The notes under the pieces were generated by a model. The model was not told the DNA's origin. It searched no databases and saw nothing but the letters and a program-made list of their open reading frames with translations. From Tigriopus japonicus (taxonomy: Eukaryota; Arthropoda; Copepoda; Harpacticoida; Harpacticidae), in the NCBI GenBank assembly GCA_010645155.1, contig CM021321.1, positions 858,878 to 922,877 on the forward strand: a stretch of DNA of 64,000 nucleotides, in the 5' to 3' direction. This document shows positions 34,958-46,208 of the stretch, piece by piece. The number at the start of each line of letters is the position of its first letter. Within the stretch, counting starts at the first letter, position 1. Made by a program: the position numbers and the translations under genes.

Positions 34958-34986
34958 GTGATAAATATATTTCATACAATTGTAAC

Positions 34987-36216
34987 TAGGGACGGGCAAA
35001 TAGTGTAAAAAGATTTTTGGTAACATACACCCATTTTTGTGCACTTTTGCACTTTTCACCTTTATTAGCACTTTTTATTTAAGTTTTTGGCCAAAATTGA
35101 CAAATTGTTAAGAAAATGTAGTTGCTTTTGAAAGAATTTTTAGTTTCAAGATCAAATTTTGAACTAATCGAAAAAGCTTGTATTTGCAATCAACCATTCT
35201 TAGCACCTTGAAGAAATATTTGCATTTCAGACGCAACCCTCACACTTTATTCACCATCTTGGCTTTAACTATAACATCCTGTATACTAAACTAAAGATTA
35301 GACAAAAGAATCTCATTGCATGCAAGCAACAAATAGCAAACCTTAAGAAACTCATGTTATGGTAATGGAAGGATCTATAAACAATATAGATTGCAGAATT
35401 AGGTTTGCTGCCTACAAAGATCGCTATTTCTAAAAAAAGGCCGTTATAAACTTAAAATCATCAAGCTAAGGATACATCAATGTAGCAGTACACGTTGTTT
35501 AATTGACTCAAAGATATTACTTTTAAGTTCCTTAAGTATTTTAGAACAGTTTTGATGTGATGAGACAATGAATGCCGTATTTGAAATTGAGTTCTGGTAA
35601 TTAGGCCATGGGCCAAATATTTGAAGTAATGTCACTAAAAACCTGCTTAAAACACATTTAAGACTATTTTCTTTGATGCAATTGTTAGGCATACGTGGGT
35701 AATTTTCTGTTCAATTTTCAATGTCTATTTTTGAACAACTTGAAGGACAAAGACGGAGGGATATAAAGCCATATAAAACAAATGCTAAATATATTTTAGG
35801 TACATACATCCACGAGACCACCTTAGGAATGAAAAATTCAGAAGATTGTTGACAAGATTGTTTTTCATGACTTTACATCCTTTTTGCTAGTGACCTAATT
35901 AATAGAACTCTTTTACTTGTGCGGCATTGCCTCTTCACCTCAAACTAGTCTCAAATGTCTTTAGAACTTGTAAATGACTTCTCCTGCTAAATTAGGAGCC
36001 ATGGGTACTCCATGAATGACGTTTTAAGTCCAAATGCAAATTGTTTGCTCTTTTTGACATTTATTTGCTCTTCTTTCGACATTTCTTTGCTCTTTTTTGA
36101 CATTTATTTGCACTTTCAGCATTTTTCTGCACTTTGTTTTGCACTTTTGGGCACATCTTTTTGCAACTTTTGGTAACTAAAAGGGTAAGATTATTTGCAC
36201 TTTCTGCCCGTCCCTA
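34987..36216. mobile_element. 1.23-kb hAT-like non-autonomous element with perfect 8-bp target duplication
   Basis: Starts TAGGGACGGGCA and ends TGCCCGTCCCTA. Flanks are the identical 8-bp ATTGTAAC at 34979-34986 and 36217-36224. The right end is an array of TTTGACATTTATTTGCTCTTT-type units (about 36040-36115). The middle holds a minus-strand 71-codon open stretch (35477-35692) that is also present, diverged, in the second copy at 63445-63639; it matches no known transposase. A second, inverted copy starts at 61812. The end type and duplication length suggest hAT. Confidence 0.85.
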
Positions 36217-36514
36217 ATTGTAACACTTGGTTTTGACCTGAGAAAGTTTTTTAAGACCTAAACTTACTTTTGACCTTTTCCAACTTCTGCGTTGTATCAC
36301 TTTTGACAGCCCTATTTTTCAGAGACATCAGAGACATCAGACAAAGGCAGTAAAAATAGAATCTTCCATTTGTCTGTCCTCTTTGAAGAGACCTCTAAAA
36401 GTACACATGCCTGTTTTCATTGCGTTTCCTCTGATTCAAACATTGCACTCCATACAGTTCAACGCTGAATGACCAAGCCGAAATCATCCTTATCTTTTTC
36501 AACCCGAGTTCAAA

Positions 36515-37593
36515 ATGGATGTGCTCGTCGCTTGGGGCGTGTATCACTATTTTGGCGTGACCGTGGTCATCCTCTTAGTCTGGCTGTTCCTCCAGGACCG
36601 TTGCTCTAGCCACAAAGTCAAGGACAAGCATGTCCTGGTCACCGGAGGATCGAGTGGCATCGGATTAGCCCTAGCCAAACTCTGCGCTCAACGAGGAGCC
36701 CGTCATATCACGCTCGTGGCCCGACAAAAGCTCAAACTGGTCGAGGCCAAGGCTGCCGTGGAGAAATGTCTTTGTCAACCCGCCTATCAACAGGTCCACA
36801 CTATTAGCTTGGACATCACGGGTGATTTAGAGGCAATTAGGGCTTCTTTAGACTCGAGTATCACGGGCTATGGGCCCGTGGATGTGTTAATCAATTGCGC
36901 GGGAGCGGCAGTTGCCCGCCGATTTGAGAACACGTCCGATGAGTTGCATCGACAGATGATGGATCTCAATTATTTCGGCAGTGTACGCCTCACTCAACTC
37001 TTGTTGCCCGCCATGAAACGAGCTGAGAGTGGGTTGATCATCTTTGTGTCCTCGCAAGCCGGATTAATTGGCGTGTTTGGGTTCACGGCCTACACTGCGG
37101 CAAAATTTGCTATTCGAGGCTTTGCCGAAGCGCTAGATATGGAAGTCAAGGCTCATGGGGTAGGCGTGACGGTGGCTTTTCCCCCTGATACTGACACACC
37201 CGGATTTGCCGAGGAGGAGAAAGGCAAACCGGAAGAGACTAAGCTCATCTCGCAATCCGGGGGACTGTTTCATCCGGATACCGTGGCTAAGTAAGGATGT
37301 TTTTAAGAATAGATCCTAATATCAAAGAACCCCCTTTCAGCCCCAGTTTTTAAATTTTTAGGAGCATTTTGTCGGACGCCCTGCGAGGTCGTTTCTACAG
37401 TAGTCCGGGTTTGGACGGTTGGATGCTAACCAATGTTTGCGCTGGAATGACCCATGGTTCGCTCTTTGAGGTGCTCGTTCAAGGGCTTCTTTTAGGTCCA
37501 TTGCGAATAGTGGGCTGGGCTTATCGGCAATACTTTTACGCCATCATCCGCAAATGCCGGGCTAAACGCAATTCAGAGAAGAAATCCGAATGA
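36515..37593 (+). CDS. KDSR: 3-ketodihydrosphingosine reductase
   Basis: NADPH-dependent short-chain dehydrogenase of the endoplasmic reticulum that reduces 3-ketosphinganine to sphinganine, the second step of sphingolipid synthesis. Two exons, 36515-37290 and 37362-37593, with a 71-bp intron splitting a lysine codon; product 335 aa, as in vertebrates. Residues about 13-28 form a hydrophobic N-terminal anchor. The nucleotide-binding TGGSSGIG is at about 44-51, the NCAGAA segment at about 128, serine of VSSQAG at about 175 and the catalytic YTAAK at about 188-192, so all active-site residues are present. The C-terminal hydrophobic stretch and basic tail (RAKRNSEKKSE) match the family. The CtIP-like gene ends 52 bp downstream on the other strand. 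Confidence 0.95.
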
Positions 37594-37645
37594 ATCAGAA
37601 ATTAATACAGACGTGTTAAGTTTCAAAATAGAAAGTCTAAGTAAG

Positions 37646-39211
37646 TCAAAATTGTATTTGTCCCCGATCTTTGAGATCTCTAGCTCGCTGTTTGCGGAAA
37701 GCTCGAGTTTTTAATGGAGATCCGACTTGAGTCTTATCCATGGCAAGTTCATCCGGATTAATATCCACGCGCCATCGCTCTTGAGGGGATTCCAATCCAC
37801 GATTTTCACCGGTTTTGACTCGATGTTTGGAGCACTTTTGGATAAGTTCGGCTACTTTCTCATCCGATAAACCACCGCACTCGAAGTAATTCCGACATTG
37901 CTCACAGTCTACACCCTCCAAAAGCCTCTTCCCGGATTTGGTTCGAACTGGTGAGCCTTTAAATTTGAAGGCTGGTTCATCATTGCCTTTCGATTTTGGC
38001 AAGGGAAGGCGATCGTACGCTTGGTGAAATGAGCTCTCTGGTGTTTCGGGCAATTTGACTTGATTTTCTTTTAACGAGGCTTCAATCGCCAATTCGAAAT
38101 CAAGGTCTTCTTCGTTCCACTTGGGTTTCTTGGCCACCGAAGACGGCAAGGTACGCTCTTGTGGCTTTTGTTTGAGAAACTTGGTGATATTGCCTTGCTT
38201 CAAGTTTCTTTCCTTTTCTAGTTGGGACAAACTAGCCTCTTCCACGTACATTCCGAATTTGTTCTTGGCCATTTTAGTCCTCGCAGTTTTTTTCGCATCC
38301 TTTTTGTTCACTCTCAAAGTGGATCCTTTTAAAGGTACCGCAAAGTCATCATCTTCATGATCACTCACACCATTCGGCACAGACCTTTTGGCATACTTTA
38401 AAATCGAGGGACTTTCATCGCCCTCCCCTTCCGACGGACACTCCTTCTTGACAAACTGCCCCACCCCCAACAAACCCGCACTTTCATTGGCTCCAGTCTG
38501 AACGCAATTCAATGAACCATATTTTTCTCGAATCGCAGCATTTCTCAGAGCCTCGGGATCAAGATCGGCCGCTTTAGTCTCATTTACAACCGGTGGCGAC
38601 GGTGAGGGTCCGAAACTGTCCTTGAAGCGTTCACGGAAGGAATTGCCTAAAATAGGTGATCCTCTATCATTGCCATTCTCGCGCTCAGTTTCCAATTCGG
38701 GCTCGTTCACATTCGCCGCTTTTTCAGGACCAAAATCATCCATGGCTAAAGTTTCCGGAGCAAAAATGGTCTTCGGAGGCTCTAATAACGGATTATCTCC
38801 GGTTCCAATCAAACTATAACCCGATTTAGGCGATGGAGAAGCTGGACGAGATGGACCGTATTTTTTAGCCTTGGTAGCCAATAAACTGGCCTCTGAAAAA
38901 GCGGCATAAATGACTTGCATCAAAATATGGAATCCGAGATGACGTCTCTGAGCCGGATCGTCACAATCTGAGTGAATGAATTGATCTTGAGTGATCAGAC
39001 TCAAATAAGGATGAGCAAACTCTCGAAGGAGCTCGTCGAGATCACTTTCGGACAAGCGTTCGGATTGGCGAATAGGACGAGCGTCATTGAGTTCCTCGGA
39101 AAAGATGTCTTCGGTGCTTCCGTGTAATGCCGTTGATCCCCAATGACTCAAATGGGCGAAACTGGGTTGTGAAAATAGCGGGGGATTGGCGAGAAGTCTT
39201 CGTTTTGACAT
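37646..39211 (-). CDS. CtIP/Sae2-like DNA-end resection protein
   Basis: A single-exon frame of 521 aa. Its last about 95 residues match the Sae2/CtIP C-terminal domain: a CEQC pair, a short helix, CSKHR with the second zinc/structural pair, then a Ser-Pro (SPQERW) at the site where vertebrate CtIP carries its activating CDK Thr-Pro, followed by W. This domain stimulates MRE11-RAD50-NBS1 in 5' resection of broken DNA. The long middle is disordered, rich in Lys, Ser, Pro and Glu. The N-terminus (residues 45-125) has helices with an HILMQVIYAAFSEA segment and does not resemble the vertebrate CtIP tetramerisation coiled coil, so the family call rests mainly on the C-terminus. ATG at 39211 is the first in frame. 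Confidence 0.72.
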   Translation of the reverse strand: MSKRRLLANPPLFSQPSFAHLSHWGSTALHGSTEDIFSEELNDARPIRQSERLSESDLDELLREFAHPYLSLITQDQFIHSDCDDPAQRRHLGFHILMQVIYAAFSEASLLATKAKKYGPSRPASPSPKSGYSLIGTGDNPLLEPPKTIFAPETLAMDDFGPEKAANVNEPELETERENGNDRGSPILGNSFRERFKDSFGPSPSPPVVNETKAADLDPEALRNAAIREKYGSLNCVQTGANESAGLLGVGQFVKKECPSEGEGDESPSILKYAKRSVPNGVSDHEDDDFAVPLKGSTLRVNKKDAKKTARTKMAKNKFGMYVEEASLSQLEKERNLKQGNITKFLKQKPQERTLPSSVAKKPKWNEEDLDFELAIEASLKENQVKLPETPESSFHQAYDRLPLPKSKGNDEPAFKFKGSPVRTKSGKRLLEGVDCEQCRNYFECGGLSDEKVAELIQKCSKHRVKTGENRGLESPQERWRVDINPDELAMDKTQVGSPLKTRAFRKQRARDLKDRGQIQF

Positions 39212-41058
39212 GCTGGTTGAGATTTTGTCAAACTAATCGAAATACTACCTTGTGTAAGCAAGTGTTTAGATGTTGGATTTTGATCTTACACGATCTCGTG
39301 CGAAGAGATTCGCGCGGTCTTTACGAGAACCTTTCAAGTTGCCGCTTCGTTTGTTTATTAACGCTGTCAGCTGTAACCAAGGAGTGACGTCATACAAAGC
39401 AAACGGGTGCTAGACGGGACGTAGGGAACCCCACCTTTTGGTAGGAATTCATACTTCACCTTTTGTCACTATGGCCACCAGATGGTTTTATAAGATAAAT
39501 TATCTTTTACAATGTAACTACCAAAATCTTTAATTTCTGTCTAAAATTACAAAAAACGGGAAAAAATTAACAAAATTGTGGGAAAATTGCTTGTCCCATA
39601 GAACATTTTGTGGAAAAAGGTTAGTTAGTTTATCAGTCAAGATCAAAGTTAGGAAACAAGCCAAGGTTACATGTTACTGGGCCGCTAGATACTTGTAGAT
39701 TATAATTTACAACGTTGAAATAACTCGCTCGTAGATCGTTTGAGGTTGGAAACCTAACATAAATATATTTTCCGGTTAGGACATTTTACATAGTTCATAT
39801 GTATTTGAGAATTCGTTTTACCCTGAGTGTGGAACGTCCGAGTGCTCTTCTTCAACTGTCGCTGGTTCTCTATTTGAGTTGCGTCTGATACGAGCATGAT
39901 TGTGGATCCTCAGGTGTCCTCAACCTTCGAGAGCACATGACCATTCGCTCGGGAGAGGTTGAGTTGGGTCTTGGTTTGATATTGGTTCTAGTGGTGTTTC
40001 AAACGTAATTACAAAAAATAGGATAGGAAGATACTTAGAAAACTCTACAATTTTTGTCAATATAAAGCTACAAAAGTGGGGAAATTTCAAACAAATCTGG
40101 TAAATTGTCTTTTCCCTTAAGAATGATCTGGAAAAGGATGGCAAGATCAAAATAAGAAAAGAGACAGACTTCATCATAATTGTAACAGTTTGTTTTTGGT
40201 TTATCAGCTATTCCAAGCTTTGAAGCAAGGCTAACAAATGATGGGAGTGTAGGAAAAGGTCAGTTTCTATTGCAATTAATGAGAAAAGTACTAACAAAAT
40301 TAATCAAACAATCAAATTTTATTTTTCAAAATAACTACAAAAAATACTACATTTTTTGCCAATAATTTTTACTAAAATTTGGTTGCCCTTGTTGTTTTGT
40401 AAATTTACCAATAAGTAGAGACTGGATTTGAATTTGGTTGAGCCTTTTTGGTCCAAAATTTATTTCCGTTCATGAAAACTTGTCAGAACATTTCCTGACC
40501 TTAATTTTACAAGATTAAAAACCTGAAATAAAAGTTGGATATAGAATCATTCAATGTCTGTCAACAGCAAATATATAATAAATTTACAAGCAACTAATGT
40601 TATAGTGGTGACGGTCAGCACGTTAATTTTGCGTCATGTTGGACTTCCATTAAATTGAGAGAAGTAGTGTTGCGTCTCAATATTTCTTACAAGTAAGGAA
40701 CTAACCATCTTTAAAATGGTGTATTTTGAGAGGCTTATGTTCCAAACAAATGAAAATCATGAAGTACCTTAGAATCTGATGAACAATCGTTGGCTGGTCA
40801 CTTTCTTTCCAACCTTTTGATACTATTCCAAAAATCAGACATTTGAGTACTTGAACATTGATATTTTTTGGAAATGTAAAACGATAATTTAGGACCTCTC
40901 CACAAGAGGGCCAATATTGTTATCAAAAAACACCAACCACACATTCTTCTCAACCAAATTTTCCCTCAAAAACTTTTCCCCACATTTCATGAAAAATTTG
41001 GATAACGGATATACCATTCAAACCTCGTTAGTGAATCGATCGTTATTGAGGTGACACC
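39212..41058. other. Intergenic with diffuse repeated motifs
   Basis: Holds the upstream regions of two divergent genes. Three AT-rich stretches near 39530-39620, 40010-40140 and 40320-40400 share loose motifs (AACTACAAAAAATA, ATTTTTTGCCAA/TTTTTGTCAA, followed by a GTCTTTTCCC/CTTGTCCC segment). They may be decayed copies of one repeat, but I could not fix any end. Confidence 0.35.
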
Positions 41059-42442
41059 ATGGCCGTCGCCAACGTCGATCACAAGTATCTGTTCAAAAAC
41101 CACGGCGTGGTCAAGGAGATCCTGTTCCCCAACAAGGCCATCCTCACCTTTAATCTCGCCGGACAAGAAGAAAAGGCCATCCTGCTGGCCAAAAACCTCA
41201 CTCTCGACGGCCACAATTGGGAAGACATCCCCAGTAAACCGCAAATCTTAAGCGACGTCCTCAAACCCGGCGATCAGCTCGAATTCGACTGCCACATTTA
41301 CGACAAAGGCGGCGGGTTGGGCTCCGGCAAAGATAAATGCAACTATTTCGCCATGAAGGCTTGGCGAAGCACCCAAGAAGGCCTTCCGAACCCCTCACCC
41401 GCTCCTCAAACCGTCCAATTGAATCCCAATTTGATCACGGGTACGGGCTGGATCTCGGAATTGACGCCTCGAAAGGGCGTTCTCACCTTTGAACGGGCTC
41501 AAGGCGGCGATGAGCGGGTTTTGTTCTTGGCTTCCAAGGTGTATTTCTTCGAGAAACGCCTCGGAGCTAAGCAATCCTTGTTCGATTTGTGCACGGAAGG
41601 TGACAATATTCAATTTGAGGCGGTGCCTTCGGAGAACGTGGATGCGTCCACCCATTTTTGTTCTTGGTTTGCCACGTTTGTGTGGAAGGGCAGGAAACCC
41701 ACGCCTACGACCCCGAGTGTGGACAATGGGAAAGTGGGCGGGATTTCCGGAAATCAACGGCGATCGTCGATTGGATCGTCGGAGAATTCGATCGAGTTGA
41801 CGCCTCCCGCCGACGAGACCGCGCACAATTTAGACTTTGTGAATGGCCGAGTCAGTGATACTTTGATCAAGGGCGTGGGCCAGATTGCCAAGATTATCAA
41901 TGACAAATCCGGTGTGATTTGGTGGCTCAAGAGCGGGAGTTGCATACAGAGTGTGTGGTTCGAAGCCAAGCAGACATTTTTGTACGGTTCGAATTTGGCG
42001 GATAAGAGCTTACTTCAGGTTTTTAAAGCGGGTAATGTGTATTCTAGTGAAATCTTTAGTTTACATTATTGATAGACTGAAAGCCTAAATTATAGTGAAA
42101 TGTAAAAGTCCCAAACAAACACCGCAAAATTTAGCATTTGGGAGACTCATGATGCTAGTTTTCCCAGAAAAAAAAAATTCGAAGGATATTCTCTAATGTT
42201 TTTCGGCTGCACTCCGTTTCGTTTCAGACTTCTCTCTTATACCGTATCTTGACACAACTTAATTTTTTATAGATGATCCTGTGTTAATTTTGGCCGAGTT
42301 GGCACCCTCAAATTTTCCCACGAAATGGTTGGCCAAACAAGTGATCGTGAACGACCATAGTACAGCCATCGTGGACCGGGTCATCAAAAGTTTTTCGCAC
42401 GAAGATACGACTCAACCGGACGATGAAGTGGTGGAACATTGA
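41059..42442 (+). CDS. Protein with three tandem about-85-residue repeats, function unknown
   Basis: Two exons: 41059-42031 and 42273-42442, phase 1, with a 241-bp intron; product 380 aa. Start has a good Kozak context (CACCATGG). Three related modules lie at about residues 14-101, 128-212 and 272-358. Each shows G-x-(V/I)-x-x-I, a (V/L)-x-F strand, a V/I-x-F-x-A-K strand, L-x-(D/Q)-(V/L)-x-x-G-(D) and ends W/F-(F/L)-A, a beta-rich pattern reminiscent of small OB/cold-shock-like barrels. A Ser/Pro-rich linker sits between modules two and three. No signal peptide or membrane segment, so intracellular. I do not recognise the family. Its 3' end faces TAF7, 102 bp away. Confidence 0.8.
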
Positions 42443-42544
42443 GTGAACGCATTTTTCTGATCGTCATTACATTATTATTGTTGTTTTCAATAGGAAAAAA
42501 GATAACATTGTCGTTATACCTCGTGAATTAAATGCGGCATAAAC

Positions 42545-43678
42545 TTAACCCAACATGGACAGTCCGTCGGCCTCGGTTTCTTTCTGACTAATCTCGGCCA
42601 AAATCACCTGCAAAGAGTCTTCGAGTCGAATTTTGAGTCCTTGATTGTCGCACGTGGCGATATTCCGCTCCAATTCCGCCTTTCGGGTGTTTAATTGGGC
42701 AATCTCGGCATTCAACGTCTCCAACTTGATCGACACGGCACTTTGGGCGGGAGGCGGTGGAGGCGGGGCATGATCCGGTTCGGGCATTCGACTCGGTGGG
42801 GGTAAGAACATGTCTTTGGAGAACTCGGTCACCAATGCGCCTTCCGATTTCCCCGGAGTTGGATTATTCGTGGTAGTACTGGTGTTATTCCCGGTGGGAA
42901 ACATGTTACTGTCCGCTTCCGAGTCGATATCGACATCTCGCCGAGTTTCGTCGTCATCATCCATATCGTCGGAATCGGACAAAGCGCCAAACAGATCCTG
43001 ATGTCCGACTAAACTGCTCTCTTCGCCCATTAACCCACTGGGTCCACCCGTATTTTCGCCCGCACCCGAGGCATTGAGCTCTTCCTCGGTGATCAAATCC
43101 CACGTGGTCTTGACGGCCTCGTTATCGACACGGAGTAATCGCTTGACCTCTTTCTCAATCTCGGGCGCTTCCACGTGTTTTTTACGCAAAGTCTTGCGAA
43201 ATCGACGCTTCCGACAGTTCCGCAAAGGCGGAACCACGCCGTGTTGGAACACGTATTTCCGATCGACCTTGTTGGGATCTTTGGCCTTGGCCTTGAGTTT
43301 GGTGGGCGATGGCAGCTCTTCATCTTCGGAAGGATCACCTTCGTGGCAAATGAGCATTTGCGAGATATCGGCCGTTTTGTAGAAGGTCTTCTTGTCGATG
43401 GTTTTCTGAGACTCGATGATGGTGGGCAGATCCACCATTTTGGCCGACATTTTCCAGCCATCGAAGACGACTTCGCCCCGCCGAAGTTGATTGTTGGACG
43501 AGTCCTTTTCCGGAGCGAGTTGGATGCGGAATCGCTCTCGAATATTGGAAGCGCCCACGGCCAAAGCTTCTTTCAGAGCGGCCGCGGGCTCTGAGGGCAG
43601 ACGAAGGACGAATTGGTTCTCCAGCTCCACGGGCTCATTGCCGTGGCCGGATGAGGGTCCACGGGAGGGGTGAAACAT
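42545..43678 (-). CDS. TAF7: Transcription initiation factor TFIID subunit 7
   Basis: TAF7 binds TAF1 within TFIID and restrains its acetyltransferase activity until initiation is complete. Single exon, 377 aa. The N-terminal TAFII55 domain (about residues 18-170) contains ENQFVLRLP, FDGWKMSAKMVDLPTIIESQKT, FYKTADISQML and the basic RNCRKRRFRKTLRKK. Next come an acidic tract (DSDDMDDDDE), a Pro-rich segment (PPPPPP) and a C-terminal coiled coil (residues about 315-372). The ATG at 43678 (MFHPSRG) is chosen; the frame stays open upstream only to a GTG, with no other ATG. It is divergent from CSN4, 1.06 kb away. Confidence 0.95.
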   Translation of the reverse strand: MFHPSRGPSSGHGNEPVELENQFVLRLPSEPAAALKEALAVGASNIRERFRIQLAPEKDSSNNQLRRGEVVFDGWKMSAKMVDLPTIIESQKTIDKKTFYKTADISQMLICHEGDPSEDEELPSPTKLKAKAKDPNKVDRKYVFQHGVVPPLRNCRKRRFRKTLRKKHVEAPEIEKEVKRLLRVDNEAVKTTWDLITEEELNASGAGENTGGPSGLMGEESSLVGHQDLFGALSDSDDMDDDDETRRDVDIDSEADSNMFPTGNNTSTTTNNPTPGKSEGALVTEFSKDMFLPPPSRMPEPDHAPPPPPPAQSAVSIKLETLNAEIAQLNTRKAELERNIATCDNQGLKIRLEDSLQVILAEISQKETEADGLSMLG

Positions 43679-44735
43679 GATGGATAGGTAAGATTGAAGG
43701 GAAGGAAAAGCGAAATCAAAGGGGATTTGACATTGATCTCTGGCGTTGATCACTTTCACAATGTTTGTTTTCTTTGTTTTCTGTCAGTGTGACTAGAAAG
43801 TACTGGTAAACTTAACCGTAAAAAAGGTGGAATTTTGTTAGGGCTATTTTTGTGTGAGAGGACGAGAAAAATCGATTCTTCTGTTCGCGGAAACATACTT
43901 TTTGATTAGGCAGAAAAAAAAACGGGAGAGTTTGAAGGGGAAGTTTCTATTTTGAACTTCAACAAAACTTGGTCGTACAGCGATCAAATGATGATAAAAA
44001 TTTATAAATAAAGCGACTTCCATAGTGACGAAGGAATTAGAAATTTAGAACAAAAATCAGCAGGGTCGGTGGTTTCTTTTGGCTAATTGACCGGATTTTG
44101 AAGGTATGGTAATAGGTATTTTTTTGAATAAGGCCTGTTTTCATCAAAAATGTACATGGAAATGACAATATAATTTACTGAAAAAGTCATGAATTTGCTT
44201 TCTCATCATGGATGATAATGATAAATGTTGTTAAACATCAAGGTTTGTGTTTGATGTATTTTTAAGGTGTTTCAACCACGACTATATGCTACTTTTCTAA
44301 TTGAACAAACCTTGAGTGAAAATATTGACGAATTTTGTTTCGATCTTTTGGCCAATAATCTCTTTTTTATGTTTTGAAAGAAATACAATATTTAGACAAC
44401 TTGAGTGTTATGGCAAGGAGACCATTTTATAGAGTCGCCAATTTATCCCATTGTTAGCCAAAAATATCTTGTCAGTAGGGTTATTGTCAGTTGGTTTTCG
44501 AAGTTTTTATCCCAAAAATTTTTTCGCAACCTATAGCCTAGCAAATCAACCCACTTAATGACTCTTAATCTTAACTTTGAAATGAATTCACTTTTCTAGT
44601 CTTGACTTGGCCAATAAATTCAACAAAAACCCGCCTCCCTGACAGGATCCCAAAAAAATCTTCAGACAGACACCGAAAAAAACTGCCAAGCGTATTTCTT
44701 CTCAAATCCACGACATCTTTGTCCCGAAAGCCGCC
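43679..44735. promoter_or_regulatory. Divergent upstream region between TAF7 and CSN4
   Basis: About 1 kb of AT-rich DNA between two divergent start codons. Both promoters are expected here. No gene or repeat seen. Confidence 0.4.
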
Positions 44736-46208
44736 ATGAGTCAACCGAATGCCTCGTCGTCCTCCGCGGATCCGCCCACTGGCGGTGCCCACCCCTCGTC
44801 ATCGTCCGCGGTGTCTTCGCTGGGTCCTGCGGGCGTGGCGTCCGCTTCGGCCGATATCTCGAGCATCCGTCAAAATCTGTCCGTCCTTTCTACGGGATCG
44901 TCCGGAGTGGCTCATCGTGATCTCGGCGAGCGATATCGACAGATCCTCGAGCTCATCCTGACCTTGGGCGAAGACCAGCTAGTCCACGGGGTCAAGGCCT
45001 TCATCGAGGCCATCGTCAATGAGAACGTGTCCTTGGTGATTTCGCGACAACTCTTGGCGGATCTCGTGTGCAATCACCTGACCAAAATGGAGGATTCCGT
45101 GTCCAAGGCCGTTTCGCATTATACATTAGAGATCGTTCAGCCTCGCGTGATCTCGTTTGAGGATCAAGTGGGCGCCATTCGGCAACATTTGTCCGATATC
45201 TATGAACGCGAAGAGAATTGGCGGGAAGCGGCCAAGGTTTTGGTGGGAATCCCCTTGGAAACCGGTCAGAAACAGTACTCGGTGGACTACAAGTTGGAGA
45301 CGTATCTGAAAATTGCTCGCCTTTATCTCGAGGACGATGATTCGACGCAAGGCGAGGCCTATATTAATCGGGCGGCTCAATTGCAGACGCAAACGAAGAA
45401 CGCCCACCTTCAGATAATCTATAAAGTAAGTAGGAGACTACTGGACGATGGGAATAGGATGGATTGATTGATTGATTGATGTGTCGGTTTAGGTGTGCCA
45501 AGCTCGGGTGTTGGATTACAAGCGGAAGTTCATTGAAGCCGCTTCCAGGTATAACGAGTTGTCGTTCAAGACGATTATTCATGAGAGTGAGCGGATCACG
45601 GCCTTGAAAAACGCCATGATTTGCACGATTCTGGCCTCGGCGGGACAACAAAGAAGCCGAATGTTAGCCACGCTCTACAAAGACGAGCGATGCCAACAGG
45701 TAGGACAAATTATGCATTTAGCTCTTCTCTATGGATATGTATTAACCCATTTTTTATGTAGATGCCGGCCTACAGTATCTTGGAAAAGATGTACTTGGAT
45801 CGACTTATTAAAAGGTCGGATCTTCACGAGTTTGAGGCTCTCCTCCAACCTCACCAAAAGGCCACTACCTCCGATGGATCCACCATTTTGGAACACGCCG
45901 TGGTCGAGCATAATCTTTTAGCCGCCAGTAAGCTGTATAACAATATCACCTTCGATGGATTGGGCGCCCTTTTGGAAATTCCCGGTGAAAAAGCCGAACG
46001 TATCGCTAGCAAAATGATCACCGAGGAGCGAATGTTGGGCAGCATCAACCAAATTGACTCGATCGTCCATTTTGAAAGCCGCGATGTGCTTGAAACTTGG
46101 GACAAGCAAATCCAAACGCTTTGCTTCCAAGTCAACTCAATCATGGACAAGATTGCCTTGGTCGAGCCCACGTGGTTGGCCAAAACCCTGGATGAACAAA
46201 TGACTTAA
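44736..46208 (+). CDS. CSN4: COP9 signalosome complex subunit 4
   Basis: A PCI-domain subunit of the COP9 signalosome, which removes NEDD8 from cullin-RING ubiquitin ligases. Three exons: 44736-45425, 45493-45699 and 45762-46208, introns 67 and 62 bp, all phase 0; product 447 aa. The first about 55 residues are Ser/Ala/Pro-rich and not part of the usual about 406-residue protein. The helical repeat region follows ([54 protein letters not shown]), then the PCI winged-helix region (about 300-400: [20 protein letters not shown], and [18 protein letters not shown] with the CSN4 signature) and a C-terminal helix. Intron 1 contains four GATT units (about 45463-45480). Confidence 0.96.
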
